A DNA stretch of 64,000 bases from Rossellomorea vietnamensis (GCF_025398035.1 NZ_CP104558.1:1860001-1924000); one strand, 5' to 3'; shown: positions 34,653 through 43,098, counted from the stretch's first letter. Program-made: numbers and translations. The notes: generated by a model not told the origin, from the sequence alone.

Positions 34653-34876
34653 GAGTCACCATCCCCACTCGTTTCATATGGGCTGTAGTAAGGATCGTAG
34701 AACGCCTTCCAGAGCGTTCCGTTGCGCAGTGCCTCCCTCGGGGTGAACTGCTCTAGATTTGCAGGCTGGAATCCCATATAGAGATTAGGCGGTGTCGAAT
34801 ACACCTTCTGCGTGATCGGCGGACAAGGATCAAAGGGACTTACGTATGGATGATACACTTTATAGTTCGTATGCAA
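34649..34876 (-). CDS. cotJA: Spore coat protein CotJA
   Basis: A 75-residue Pro/Tyr-rich coat protein with YHPYVSPFDPCPPI, PPNLYMGFQPANLEQFTPREAL and WKAFYDPYYSPYE, typical of CotJA. The TTG start at 34876 is supported by GGAGGG. I could not identify a clean sigma-E promoter upstream (closest is GCATAACAAT near 34915). Confidence 0.92.
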   Translation of the reverse strand: MHTNYKVYHPYVSPFDPCPPITQKVYSTPPNLYMGFQPANLEQFTPREALRNGTLWKAFYDPYYSPYETSGDGDS

Positions 34877-34975
34877 GGTACTCCCTCCTGAATTGACAAT
34901 ATCTTTCTATTGTTATGCAGAAGGATCTTCCCCCATGACGGGTAGGTGGAAATTGGGGCGTGTCCAAGGTCATAA

Positions 34976-35011
34976 AGAAGACCCCGAACCATCTCAGGTA
35001 AGGGGTCTTCT
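34976..35011 (-). terminator. Terminator of DUF421 gene 1
   Basis: AGAAGACCCC/GGGGTCTTCT stem with a T-rich minus-strand flank, 8 nt beyond the stop at 35019. Confidence 0.8.
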
Positions 35012-35018
35012 GATTCTG

Positions 35019-35642
35019 TTACTGAAGATGCTTTGGTGGAGGATTGACGGAGGAAGGGTGTTTGATTTCTGTAAAAATGTCCTCACCCTCCATTTGCCGG
35101 CTGACCGGCCTGCCCGTAGTCTGAGGGATTTGAAGCAGATTGATCAGTCTCTTTACCTCTGCCTGGAGCTGGGCAAATTCTTTCATCGTCACGGGCTTTG
35201 CGCTTGCCATCAATTCCACTCCCACTTGTCCATTCGGCTCAAGGGTCGCCCATTTCACATCCGACAATTGACTGACTCCCTGCTGCCTTAATTTCATTTC
35301 AAGCTGATCGACTGTCATCCTCAACTTTCTAAAATTCTTTTCATTAATGACGCCATCTTCCATCAGAATTTTGGATTTGCCGGTGATGAACTGTTCGACT
35401 CGGTCTGATTTCACCTGGAGGTATTCAATGACGATGAGGGTCAGAACGAGAATCAGCCCAACTCCGATCGTCGTCCAAATATTTTTACCTGCCACCGGTT
35501 GTATGAGTAGTGATCCGATCCCGATCATGATGACCGTCTTGGCAAGTGTCATCTGGGAGATCGATTTTCTCCCGGCGACCCTTAGCAATAAGGTGCCCGC
35601 CAGCACTATGAGTATCGCTTTCCAAATCCAATCAAAGTCCAT
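35019..35642 (-). CDS. DUF421 (YetF/YdfR-like) membrane protein 1
   Basis: A 207-residue protein with three N-terminal TM helices and a cytoplasmic YetF domain. Signatures are RVAGRKSISQMTLAK, SKILMEDGVINEKNFRKLRMT, QLEMKLRQQGVSQLSDVKWAT and LEPNGQVGVE. AAAGGACGG lies upstream. DUF421 proteins include YetF-like proteins linked to spore membranes. A second member, of different sequence, is at 39859. Confidence 0.87.
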   Translation of the reverse strand: MDFDWIWKAILIVLAGTLLLRVAGRKSISQMTLAKTVIMIGIGSLLIQPVAGKNIWTTIGVGLILVLTLIVIEYLQVKSDRVEQFITGKSKILMEDGVINEKNFRKLRMTVDQLEMKLRQQGVSQLSDVKWATLEPNGQVGVELMASAKPVTMKEFAQLQAEVKRLINLLQIPQTTGRPVSRQMEGEDIFTEIKHPSSVNPPPKHLQ

Positions 35643-35667
35643 GTCATCTCCGTCCTTTCGCTAAAAA

Positions 35668-35692
35668 TCCCTCTTCAAGTGATGAAGAGGGA
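35668..35692. terminator. Hairpin downstream of the MFS gene
   Basis: TCCCTCTTC/GAAGAGGGA stem between the leftward MFS gene (stop at 35755) and the DUF421 gene; the minus-strand side is followed by TTTTTAGC. Confidence 0.65.
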
Positions 35693-35754
35693 ACAGGGTA
35701 TGTCTCTATACTATTCCTCCGTAACGCTACATTATCCTCGTAAGGTTGGTTTTC

Positions 35755-36987
35755 TTATGCCGCTGAACCAGACTTTTCAGGCTTGATAAAAATCAACACA
35801 AGCATAAACATCAGGATGCCAAGGACTCCCGCCCCAATGAGACTAATATTCAGGAGGGATTTCATCAATACGGCCATCAACGGCGGACCGGCAGCCACTC
35901 CTATGAAACGGGACGAACTATAGAAGGAGGAAATCGTCCCCCTCTCTTCTTTCTCGATGTTTTCCGTGATCAACGCGTCCATCGTCGGAAGGAGTGCACC
36001 GATGGAGAGGCCGAGGAAGCTTGAAACAGCCAGGAGAAGAATCAGTCGCTGATCAACGAATCCGATCAGGGCGACACTGATGCTCATCAGAATCAAGCTT
36101 ACCGTCATAATCACCTTCATGACCTTTAGCTCTCCCTTGATTTTTCTTCCCGTAATAAAGGAAGAAATACAAAGAGCCAATAATGGGATGGCGAGGACAA
36201 AGCCTTTTTTCACCCCGTATAATCCATGGGTTTTCTCCAACGAATCTGATAGGAAAAACAAAACGGCAAACAGGACGAGCATGATGTAAATCCCCACGAG
36301 AAACACCGTAAAGATCCATTTTCCCTCTTGTTTGAAAATCTTCTTCGTACTCTGGATGAAGGCTGAAAGGGCAACGGGTTCTTCCTTCTTCTTGGGAACT
36401 TTAATGAAAAAGAGAACAAGGACGATCGAAATGAGACTGAACACTGAAATAGAGAAAAACGGAAGATACCATAAATACGCAGCAAATAAAGCCCCTAATA
36501 TGGGACTCAACACCTTGCCGAATGTGTTGGACGTCTCGATCAATCCAAGACAGGAACTCGTCTTTTCATCATCATCTTTATACAAATCACCAACCAGGGG
36601 CAGGATGATCGGGGCCGCCCCGGCAGCACCGATCCCCTGGAGGACACGTCCGATAATGATCCACGTAAAGGGATCGTCCATCTTCCAGGACGCAAAGCCT
36701 GCGACCAGTCCTCCAATTAACGCAATCAGCAAACTCGGCAGGATGACCACCTTCCTGCCGAAGCGATCCGACAAATATCCAGCCACTGGAATCAGAAAGA
36801 TCGACGCAATCGAGTAACTTGTTATAATCATACTGGTCTGAAAAGAAGTGATCCCCACCTCTTTTTCAAAAATCGGCAGTACAGGAATCAGCATGGAGTT
36901 CCCCAGGGTCATGACCAAAGGAATCGATGCCATGCTCACCACACACCAATTGCTAATCTTCGTCGTGCTATTGCATTGTTCGTTCAA
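35755..36987 (-). CDS. MFS efflux transporter (DHA1-like)
   Basis: A 410-residue protein with twelve TM helices, motif A GYLSDRFGRKVVILPS near residue 65, and the motif B/C regions GRVLQGIGAAGAAPIILPLVGDLY and SPILGALF. This matches drug:H+ antiporters of the YwoG/TetL-like type. It starts with TTG after GGGTGG. Substrate unknown. Confidence 0.87.
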   Translation of the reverse strand: MNEQCNSTTKISNWCVVSMASIPLVMTLGNSMLIPVLPIFEKEVGITSFQTSMIITSYSIASIFLIPVAGYLSDRFGRKVVILPSLLIALIGGLVAGFASWKMDDPFTWIIIGRVLQGIGAAGAAPIILPLVGDLYKDDDEKTSSCLGLIETSNTFGKVLSPILGALFAAYLWYLPFFSISVFSLISIVLVLFFIKVPKKKEEPVALSAFIQSTKKIFKQEGKWIFTVFLVGIYIMLVLFAVLFFLSDSLEKTHGLYGVKKGFVLAIPLLALCISSFITGRKIKGELKVMKVIMTVSLILMSISVALIGFVDQRLILLLAVSSFLGLSIGALLPTMDALITENIEKEERGTISSFYSSSRFIGVAAGPPLMAVLMKSLLNISLIGAGVLGILMFMLVLIFIKPEKSGSAA

Positions 36988-37114
36988 CTAAACCACCCTT
37001 TTGGATTGATCTGCTATTTAATCAGTATTTGAAAAAGGATGGAAGAACATTCAATGAAACGAATGGCAATTTTGAATGGTGATGGGATGAGCAGAATCAT
37101 TGCGGCAAAAAAAA

Positions 37115-37146
37115 CAAGAGCTTCCCTCATGAGAAAGAAGCTCTTG
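37115..37146 (-). terminator. Terminator of the VOC gene
   Basis: CAAGAGCTTC/GAAGCTCTTG stem followed by GTTTTTTTT on the minus strand, 11 nt from the stop at 37157. Confidence 0.88.
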
Positions 37147-37156
37147 TTGATTTCTT

Positions 37157-37546
37157 TTACAACTCTTTTTGATCTACATTCAATTCAATCAGATTTCCAT
37201 CCGGGTCAGCACAGAAGATCTGGGCGAAGCCGCTTTTGGAATGGGGTTTCTTGAGAACCTCTACATTTTTTTCCTTTAACCACCGAAGCGTATCATGGTA
37301 GTTCTCCACTCTGAGGGCAAAGTGACCTTCCCTGCTGGATAGATGCTTGTCTTTTCGGATGGTCTGGGAAGACGGGTCCGCGATCAGGTGAAGCTGCTGG
37401 CCCTCAATATCATACCAGGCTCCGGGAAAATCGAAATCAGGACGTGGAATTTCCTTTAAACACAGGATGTCCCCGTAAAACGCTTTAGCCCTCTCAAGAT
37501 CCGTCACATTCAAACTCACATGATGAAGACATGTGTACTTAATCAA
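37157..37546 (-). CDS. VOC (glyoxalase/bleomycin-resistance) family protein
   Basis: A 129-residue protein made of two paired beta-alpha-beta-beta-beta modules. Candidate metal ligands are His in CLHHVSLNVTDLERAKAFYG, His in QQLHLIADP, His in GHFALRV and Glu in NLIELNVD. This resembles lactoylglutathione-lyase-like proteins of Bacillus. AAGGAAG supports the TTG at 37546; a GTG at 37555 is closer to the site and less likely. Substrate not predictable. Confidence 0.83.
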   Translation of the reverse strand: MIKYTCLHHVSLNVTDLERAKAFYGDILCLKEIPRPDFDFPGAWYDIEGQQLHLIADPSSQTIRKDKHLSSREGHFALRVENYHDTLRWLKEKNVEVLKKPHSKSGFAQIFCADPDGNLIELNVDQKEL

Positions 37547-37605
37547 TCGGCTCACTTCCTTCTAATTGTCTTTCTGTTTATTCTACAGAAGAAACGGCCG
37601 TTCGG

Positions 37606-37696
37606 CGAGAGGGACGGACCTCTAAATTTCCAATGAGAATCCTGATTCCAGTGGGTTTCATTCATAAAACGAGCAGAAAAGTGAGGTCCGTCCCTC
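37606..37696. repeat. MITE-like element, copy 1 (14-bp inverted ends)
   Basis: GAGGGACGGACCTC at the left end and its complement GAGGTCCGTCCCTC at the right end enclose about 63 bp. The interior shares TCC...CCAGTGGGTTTCATT and GAGCAGAAAA with the element at 38238. It lies between the VOC gene and a small membrane protein gene. Confidence 0.75.
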
Positions 37697-37735
37697 AACG
37701 AAAAATAGCCAGGGCATATAGCCGCTGACCATTGT

Positions 37736-37900
37736 TTATGAACCTCCCGAATTCTTGTGCACGTTGTTATTCTTATCCGCCTCATCGATTTTCATCGCGT
37801 GTTCCGTCAGATCAGGAGGCGTCATCCCTGACTTTTTCTCCAAGTAAATCGCGATGCCAGAGACGAGAATGATCGGACCCAGTATGAATAACCAAATCAT
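37736..37900 (-). CDS. Small membrane protein, unknown function
   Basis: A 54-residue protein with one TM helix (MIWLFILGPIILVSGIAIYL) and a hydrophilic tail rich in Asn, Asp and Lys. GAAAGGAGAGG sets the start at 37900. Its neighbour at 37957 is another single-TM protein on the same strand, so they may be co-transcribed. Confidence 0.65.
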   Translation of the reverse strand: MIWLFILGPIILVSGIAIYLEKKSGMTPPDLTEHAMKIDEADKNNNVHKNSGGS

Positions 37901-37956
37901 GTTTAACCTCTCCTTTCTACTTCCCATTGCTCATTTCCAAAGACTCGATCCGTTTC

Positions 37957-38178
37957 CTAAAACGCCTCATAACACTCCCTGCAATGCTGCCCATTCATCT
38001 GACGCTCATTCTCCGCCCCGCAATTCGGACAAGTGATGATCGCTGACTGCTGTTCGATCCCTCTTTTATTGTGCATGTATTGACCCAGTGCTTTATTGGC
38101 TAGAAAGACCGTCCCCACAATGGCACAACCGATTGCTCCTAAAATGATGATCAGTAAGATCCCATTCACAGAATCCAT
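37957..38178 (-). CDS. Membrane-anchored zinc-ribbon protein
   Basis: A 73-residue protein with an N-terminal TM helix (ILLIIILGAIGCAIVGTVFLA) and a C-terminal zinc ribbon TCPNCGAENERQ...QHCRECYEAF (CxxC...CxxC). Function unknown; zinc binding is inferred from the four cysteines. Confidence 0.72.
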   Translation of the reverse strand: MDSVNGILLIIILGAIGCAIVGTVFLANKALGQYMHNKRGIEQQSAIITCPNCGAENERQMNGQHCRECYEAF

Positions 38179-38237
38179 TCCCTTCTTTAATTATTCTTAC
38201 TTATCTATACGGTCGGACATGTAAAAAGTTTCAAATG

Positions 38238-38330
38238 GCGAGGGACGGACCTCTGAAACTCGAGCTAAAATCCCATACCTAGTGGGTTTCACATCGAAAA
38301 TGGGCTGAAAACAGAGGTCCGTCCCTCGCC
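38238..38330. repeat. MITE-like element, copy 2, plus adjacent partial copy
   Basis: GCGAGGGACGGACCTCT and its complement AGAGGTCCGTCCCTCGC bound an interior similar to that at 37606-37696 (TCCCATACCTAGTGGGTTTCA is represented in both in shortened form). A second short inverted pair (38343-38375, CAGAGGTCCGGCCCTC and GAGGGACGGACC) follows and overlaps the 3' end of the kinase gene. Confidence 0.75.
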
Positions 38331-38356
38331 CTTAAAAAAGCAGAGGTCCGGCCCTC

Positions 38357-39676
38357 TCACAGTGAGGGACGGACCTTTGTTGTATGGGCCGGGGTAGCCA
38401 GGGTTCCTTCTCCTTCTTCTTTGTAGATGGGGAAGGAGAGGATGACGGAGGTTCCTTTGCCGGGCTTGCTTTGGACGTTGATGGTGCCCTTCATTCCTTC
38501 TGTGAGTTGGTAGACGGTCATCATGCCGAGGCCTGTCCCGTTTTTGCCTTTCATGGAGAAGTAGGGTTCGCCGAGGCGCATGAGTTGTTCTTTGGTCATG
38601 CCAATTCCAGTATCGTTGATGACGATGAATACCTTTTCACCTTCCTGATAGCTGAAGATCCGGAGCGTACCACCCGTTTCCATTGCCTCGAGACCATTTT
38701 TCATGACGTTGATGAGAATCTGTTGGAGCTTGTTGGGATCCCCTTTGATGGAATGATGATGAAGGATGTTCACCTTCAGGATGATTCCTTTTTTCACCGC
38801 CAGGGGCATGATGATTTCCTTGGACCGGTTCATTTCACCCCGGATCTCTACTTCCACCTCAACCTCTGGGTGAGGACGAGCAAAGTCCAAGTATTGATTG
38901 ATCACCTCTGTCGCCCGGTCGATTTCCCTGACAGCGACCTTCGACAGCTCACGATTCGTGCTGACGTTGGTTGGATCCTCATTGATCAGCTGAAGAAATC
39001 CCTTTACCGTGGTGAGGGGATTCCGCACTTCATGACTCATGCTCGCCGCCAGGTGACTGACCACCTGCATCTTCTCGTATTTGATCGCTTCCAACTGAAG
39101 AATATAGATGGTCCGGATGATTTCACACAGGTAAAAGACGAAGAACGTAGATCCGCTGAGAACGGCCGAATAGATCAAGAAAGAATTTTCATACCCGAAG
39201 TGAAAGATCAAGGACGGGATCCATAATGACAGGACCGAGTATCCGAAGGCAAAGAGCGTATACCAGTACACCCTTGTCATCCACGTTTTCCCCTCCCATC
39301 TCGGACGCATATACAGGATGAGCAGCGTGAAGAGAACCGCCATGACCACGGTCACCCATAATCCGGGTCCCATCATCGGGGCACGAACGGCGATCATGGT
39401 AAGAGCGAGCCAGGGCAGTACCCGGTTCCCGCCGTATATCCCACCGAGTAAAAAAGGGATGAACCGCAAGTCATACATAAATCCATCTTCCAATCGAACG
39501 CTTAACGCAAGGCTGAGTAACAGAAGCAGCGAACTGGCTAAATAGATCGACAGCGGTTTGATGTGAAGCTTATGTACTTTATTTCGGGAAAGGTAATGAA
39601 AGCTTATCAGTAAAATGATGATCAATATGGCAAGGAGGTTAAGAAGTAGACCGGTCAATAGCTCAAAATGATCCAT
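38357..39676 (-). CDS. KinB-like sensor histidine kinase (5TMR type)
   Basis: A 439-residue orphan kinase. Six TM helices fill residues 5-195. The HisKA domain has LAASMSHEVRNPLTTVKGFLQLI, and the HATPase domain has the N box NVMKNGLEAMETGG, the G1 box INDTGIGMTKEQL and KGTGLGMMTVYQL. No response regulator adjoins, as with sporulation phosphorelay kinases. The C-terminal KVRPSL and the stop are encoded by a repeat element, so the original end may have been replaced. A paralogue is at 57146. Confidence 0.87.
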   Translation of the reverse strand: MDHFELLTGLLLNLLAILIIILLISFHYLSRNKVHKLHIKPLSIYLASSLLLLLSLALSVRLEDGFMYDLRFIPFLLGGIYGGNRVLPWLALTMIAVRAPMMGPGLWVTVVMAVLFTLLILYMRPRWEGKTWMTRVYWYTLFAFGYSVLSLWIPSLIFHFGYENSFLIYSAVLSGSTFFVFYLCEIIRTIYILQLEAIKYEKMQVVSHLAASMSHEVRNPLTTVKGFLQLINEDPTNVSTNRELSKVAVREIDRATEVINQYLDFARPHPEVEVEVEIRGEMNRSKEIIMPLAVKKGIILKVNILHHHSIKGDPNKLQQILINVMKNGLEAMETGGTLRIFSYQEGEKVFIVINDTGIGMTKEQLMRLGEPYFSMKGKNGTGLGMMTVYQLTEGMKGTINVQSKPGKGTSVILSFPIYKEEGEGTLATPAHTTKVRPSL

Positions 39677-39858
39677 CGGTATTTCTTCCCTACTTTCAGT
39701 AATTTTAAAAGATTTTAAAAAATCAAACTACATATTCTATTATAACTGAAATGAACAGAATGTGTTTTATTTTTATTGGACAGCATTTCGCATGCTCGTC
39801 TTCTTTCTCCGTCCTTTGTCCATAATGGAAATGAATACTTGGAATAAGGAGATTTCCT

Positions 39859-40572
39859 ATGGACGAAGTTTTAATCGCTGTCGTAAGAACGTTGATCAGT
39901 TTTCTTTTATTGGTCATTGTCACGTTAGCTATTGGTAAACATATCAATTCACACAAAAATCATTACAGTTTTGCCTTGTCGATCACGGTCGGTTCCTGCA
40001 TTGCCAATATGGGATTTGATACGAACATTGATTTTTTGAATATCTTCATTTCTTTTATCGTGCTGGTCATATTATTTTATCTATTTCTGATACTTTCTTC
40101 GAAAAACCGGCTATTCAGACGATGGTTATCCGGACGTCCCACGATCCTGATGGAAAAGGGTAAAATTTTGGATGAGAATATGAAAAAACTAAAGTTCACG
40201 ATGGATGACTTGAATCAGCACCTCCGGGAACTTGGCGTGTTTGATATAAACGAAGTGGAATATGCCCTGTTGGAAGTGAGCGGGGTCCTGTCCGTCAAAA
40301 AGAAAAACCGTTTTCTGCCACTTGCAAAGGCTGACATGAATATGGACCCTGGCCCTTCTGCTTCCATTCCCATTGAACTGATAATGGAGGGCAAGGTCAT
40401 TTCAAAAAACCTGTCTCCTCCCTACACATTACAATGGCTGGAGAGCGAAGCGAACAAGAGAGGGATCACATTACATGACATCTATTATGCCGTGATCAAC
40501 AGCAACGGCACCCTGTTCATCGACCTTTTTAAAGATCATCTCCCAGGCGACAGTGAACGTATGGACAGATAA
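39859..40572 (+). CDS. DUF421 (YetF-like) membrane protein 2
   Basis: A 237-residue protein with three N-terminal TM helices and a YetF-type cytoplasmic domain: SGRPTILMEKGKILDENMKK, MDDLNQHLRELGVFDINEVEY and ALLEVSGVLSVKKKNRFLPL. It is longer than the paralogue at 35019, with an extra C-terminal segment of about 65 residues ending in LHDIYYAVINSNGTLFIDLF. AAGGAGATTTCCT lies before the ATG. A sigma-K-type promoter for the next gene begins inside its last codons. Confidence 0.85.
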   Translation: MDEVLIAVVRTLISFLLLVIVTLAIGKHINSHKNHYSFALSITVGSCIANMGFDTNIDFLNIFISFIVLVILFYLFLILSSKNRLFRRWLSGRPTILMEKGKILDENMKKLKFTMDDLNQHLRELGVFDINEVEYALLEVSGVLSVKKKNRFLPLAKADMNMDPGPSASIPIELIMEGKVISKNLSPPYTLQWLESEANKRGITLHDIYYAVINSNGTLFIDLFKDHLPGDSERMDR

Positions 40573-40584
40573 AGGCATATAGTA
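40557..40584 (+). promoter_or_regulatory. Putative sigma-K promoter (copy A)
   Basis: AC (40557-40558), 17-nt spacer, CATATAGTA (40576-40584), matching the sigma-K pattern AC-N16/17-CATAnnnTA. The flanks GAACGTATGG and AGTATC are also shared with the promoter at 54808, beyond the consensus. Confidence 0.68.
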
Positions 40585-40626
40585 TCTCAACGTCCGAATA
40601 GACCAATGAAATGGGAGAGTGACCGT

Positions 40627-40827
40627 ATGTTCCAGCACCGAACACCGGGGAATCATGTTGTTTATCCACATGACCCCAGGTGCCATCCTTACTGCAGACA
40701 ATATACAGGAGGGTATGATACCCATGTGCACATGATCGAAGCACACTATTCCCAATTGAATCGAAAAGTGCAGCGACTGCTTGAAAGGGTCGAGCGTATT
40801 GAAAGATATCTTGGGATTAAGCCGTAG
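40627..40827 (+). CDS. Small Tyr/His/Cys coiled-coil protein, likely spore coat (paralogue A)
   Basis: A 66-residue protein with an N-terminal Pro/His/Tyr-rich part (VVYPHDPRCHPYCRQYTGG), then a helix with heptads (YSQLNRKVQRLLERVERIERYLGI). It shares the pattern RQYxGGxxTxxxxxxxxYxxLxRxVxxLxxRxExxExxLGI with the protein at 56466, which belongs to a GerP-like cluster. GGGAGAGTG lies before the ATG at 40627 and a sigma-K-type promoter lies upstream. Role inferred as late mother-cell, coat-associated. Confidence 0.72.
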   Translation: MFQHRTPGNHVVYPHDPRCHPYCRQYTGGYDTHVHMIEAHYSQLNRKVQRLLERVERIERYLGIKP

Positions 40828-40833
40828 TGGGCT

Positions 40834-40893
40834 GGACAGGTACCTCGTCTTAAGAAGACCAAGGTGCCTGTCCCCATGGCTTTCCCATGGCTT
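40834..40893. repeat. REP-like inverted repeat (GGACAGGTACC family)
   Basis: GGACAGGTACCTCGTCTT faces AAGACCAAGGTGCCTGTCC across a 3-nt loop, followed by CCATGGC repeated twice. It is the same family as 3049-3110 and 50148-50172 and separates convergent genes. Confidence 0.7.
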
Positions 40894-40902
40894 TAACACC
40901 CG

Positions 40903-42306
40903 TCAAAGCGGCAGCCGGATCACAAACCTCGTCCCCTCACCCTTCTCACTGAACACATCAATCGACCCTTCATGCATAAGGACCAATTGCTTCACGATGG
41001 AGAGTCCGATACCGAATTCACCGTATGGATTATTCGTCCGGGACAGGTCCGCTTTATAAAAACGACGCCAAATGGACTTGATTTCCTGGGGATCCATGCC
41101 GATTCCGTTGTCTTGGATTTCAATGACCGTTTCATTTTCGGAAGAAGTTCCACTCAGCGTGATTGTTCCACCCGTCGTGAACTGGATGCTGTTTTTTGTA
41201 ATGTTGATCAGGATTTGGACGAGGCGGTCGTAGTCGGCATGCACCACTGCATCTTGGTCTGCCACAATCGTAATGGTGTTCTCTTTTTCCTCTGCCTGCA
41301 GATCCAGCTGTTCCTTGATGACTTCGAATAGATCGAGCAGCGGCAGGGTCACTTTCGAGAGAACCACCTGATTGGACCGGATTTTTTCATAATCGAGATT
41401 CTCGTTCACGAGGCGGATCAGCCGCATCGTTTCCTGACTGACAAGACCGAAACTTTTCTCTTTCTGTTCCTCCGGGATCATGTCATTCCGAATCCCTTCG
41501 ATGACACCGCGGATCGTGGTCAGCGGGGTCCTCAGTTCGTGAGAGACATCCGCCATGAACTGACGTCTCCGGTTCTCCAATGCGTCGATTTCTTCTTTCG
41601 ATGCCCGGAGTTTCGTGACCATTTCATTGAAGTCTTCAGCCAGGTCGCCGATTTCATCAAAGTTGGAGCTCGGGACATGTACATCATAATCTCCCGACGA
41701 AACTTTAGACGTGGCATCCCTCATCCGCTGAATCCGTTTCACATGGAGCTTCGATAGGAACAAGCTGACGAGAACGGAGATGGCGAGTGCCAACAGAACG
41801 ATATACAACAGATATTGATTGATTTCACTCAGCATTTCCCTCGTCCCGCTGATCGGGGAAATCAGGATCAGTCCTCCTGTCAGCTGTTCATTGACCACCC
41901 GGGGCATGATGACGAGTGACACCGCCTGATCAAAGCGGCCGAAATCTTTCTTCAACGGAACGGTTTCACCGCTCTCGATTTTTTGCCATTCTTCTTTTGA
42001 AAGTTCGATCCGCGGATAGACCCCTCCACTTGAAAAAGATACTTCCCCCTGACGATTGAAGGTGATCACATCAATATTGCGGGCGTGCAGCAGGTTACTG
42101 TATTCGTCGAGATACAGGGGCCGTCTCGGACTTGGCCGCTCAAGATCTGATAAAATTTTATCCCCATACGTCCTGAGCTCTGTCACCTTATTTTCATACA
42201 CGAGGTTTTCGACATAATGGGAAAACAGGAGACCGAGAATCATGAAGGCAATGATGAGAACGCTCGTATGACTGAGGAGCAGCTGATACAGATACCTAAA
42301 CTTCAT
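40903..42306 (-). CDS. Sensor histidine kinase with HAMP domain
   Basis: A 467-residue kinase. It has TM1 (about 13-33), an extracellular sensor of about 130 residues, TM2 (about 168-190), HAMP (KRIQRMRDATSKVSSGDYDV), HisKA FMADVSHELRTPLTTIRGVIEG, and HATPase with NITKNSIQFT, IQDNGIGMDPQEI and GEFGIGLSIVKQLV. The ATG at 42306 overlaps the response regulator stop by 11 nt. It is upstream-linked to a secreted repeat protein and PrsA, suggesting envelope sensing. Confidence 0.88.
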   Translation of the reverse strand: MKFRYLYQLLLSHTSVLIIAFMILGLLFSHYVENLVYENKVTELRTYGDKILSDLERPSPRRPLYLDEYSNLLHARNIDVITFNRQGEVSFSSGGVYPRIELSKEEWQKIESGETVPLKKDFGRFDQAVSLVIMPRVVNEQLTGGLILISPISGTREMLSEINQYLLYIVLLALAISVLVSLFLSKLHVKRIQRMRDATSKVSSGDYDVHVPSSNFDEIGDLAEDFNEMVTKLRASKEEIDALENRRRQFMADVSHELRTPLTTIRGVIEGIRNDMIPEEQKEKSFGLVSQETMRLIRLVNENLDYEKIRSNQVVLSKVTLPLLDLFEVIKEQLDLQAEEKENTITIVADQDAVVHADYDRLVQILINITKNSIQFTTGGTITLSGTSSENETVIEIQDNGIGMDPQEIKSIWRRFYKADLSRTNNPYGEFGIGLSIVKQLVLMHEGSIDVFSEKGEGTRFVIRLPL

Positions 42307-43003
42307 CCCCGGCCGCCGCCTCATCGAATTTATATCCTACGCCCCACACTGTATGAAGATACGGCTTGTCCTTACTGCCGATCTTATTCCGGAGACGCTT
42401 AATATGTACATCCACCGTCCGCTCGTCTCCGTAGAAATCATATCCCCATACCCGCTCCAGAAGCTGCTCCCTTGAGAACACCTGCCGGGGATGCTGGGAA
42501 AGATAATAGAGAAGCTCAAACTCTTTCGGCGTCAAATTCGTAAGGGGCACGCCTTTCAGGTAAACTTCTCGGGTTTCCTTGCTAATCCGGAAGTCGGACG
42601 TTGCCTCATCGTGAGTTCCAGTACTGTTCTTCTCCCCTTGCCCCTGGTAACGACGGGTCACCGCCCGGATTCTCGCCATCAAGGCTAGAGGTGAAAAAGG
42701 CTTCGTCACATAATCATCGGCACCAAGTTCTAGCCCAAGCACCTGATCGGACTCACTGTCCTTCGCCGTCAGCATGATGACCGGAACCTGGGACCCTTCC
42801 TCCCTGATCTTCCGGCAAATCGTCACACCGTCCATCCCGGGCAGCATCCAATCAAGGATGACCAGATCCCACTCGCCTTCCTGATAACGACGGTACCCTT
42901 CAGCACCGTCATGGACAAACTCACCCTTTATATCTTCTTTTGAAAAAAACATCTCAAGCATGCTTGTGACGCTTTGATTGTCTTCAACGACCAATACGTT
43001 CAT
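42296..43003 (-). CDS. OmpR/PhoB-family response regulator
   Basis: A 235-residue protein. Receiver domain: LVVEDNQSVTSML, phospho-acceptor Asp in LVILDWMLPGMDG, Lys in DYVTKPFSPL. Winged-helix domain: LTPKEFELLYYLSQHP, EQLLERVWGYDF, DERTVDVHIKRLRNKIG and HTVWGVGYKF. The start at 43003 (second of two close ATGs) fits AAAGGAG spacing better. It pairs with the coupled kinase. Confidence 0.93.
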   Translation of the reverse strand: MNVLVVEDNQSVTSMLEMFFSKEDIKGEFVHDGAEGYRRYQEGEWDLVILDWMLPGMDGVTICRKIREEGSQVPVIMLTAKDSESDQVLGLELGADDYVTKPFSPLALMARIRAVTRRYQGQGEKNSTGTHDEATSDFRISKETREVYLKGVPLTNLTPKEFELLYYLSQHPRQVFSREQLLERVWGYDFYGDERTVDVHIKRLRNKIGSKDKPYLHTVWGVGYKFDEAAAGDEV

Positions 43004-43098
43004 GAACATCGCTCCTTTCCGAGCATTCCCTTCCTGAATTCTCTCTATCTAAATTATAGTCGTTTTGACCAATTCCTTCTATTGATATCCTTCAATCG

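Noticed and set aside
34880-34960. Sigma-E promoter for cotJ
   Set aside because: GCATAACAAT near 34915 has an extra base in the -10 motif and I found no suitable -35, so I did not annotate it although sigma-E control is expected.
37039-37254. 71-codon plus-strand frame between the MFS and VOC genes
   Set aside because: It passes through the VOC terminator hairpin and into the antisense of that gene, and has no convincing ribosome site.
38384-39226. 280-codon plus-strand frame opposite the kinase gene
   Set aside because: Antisense shadow of the kinase CDS. It has no ribosome site and its composition follows the reverse complement of a membrane kinase.
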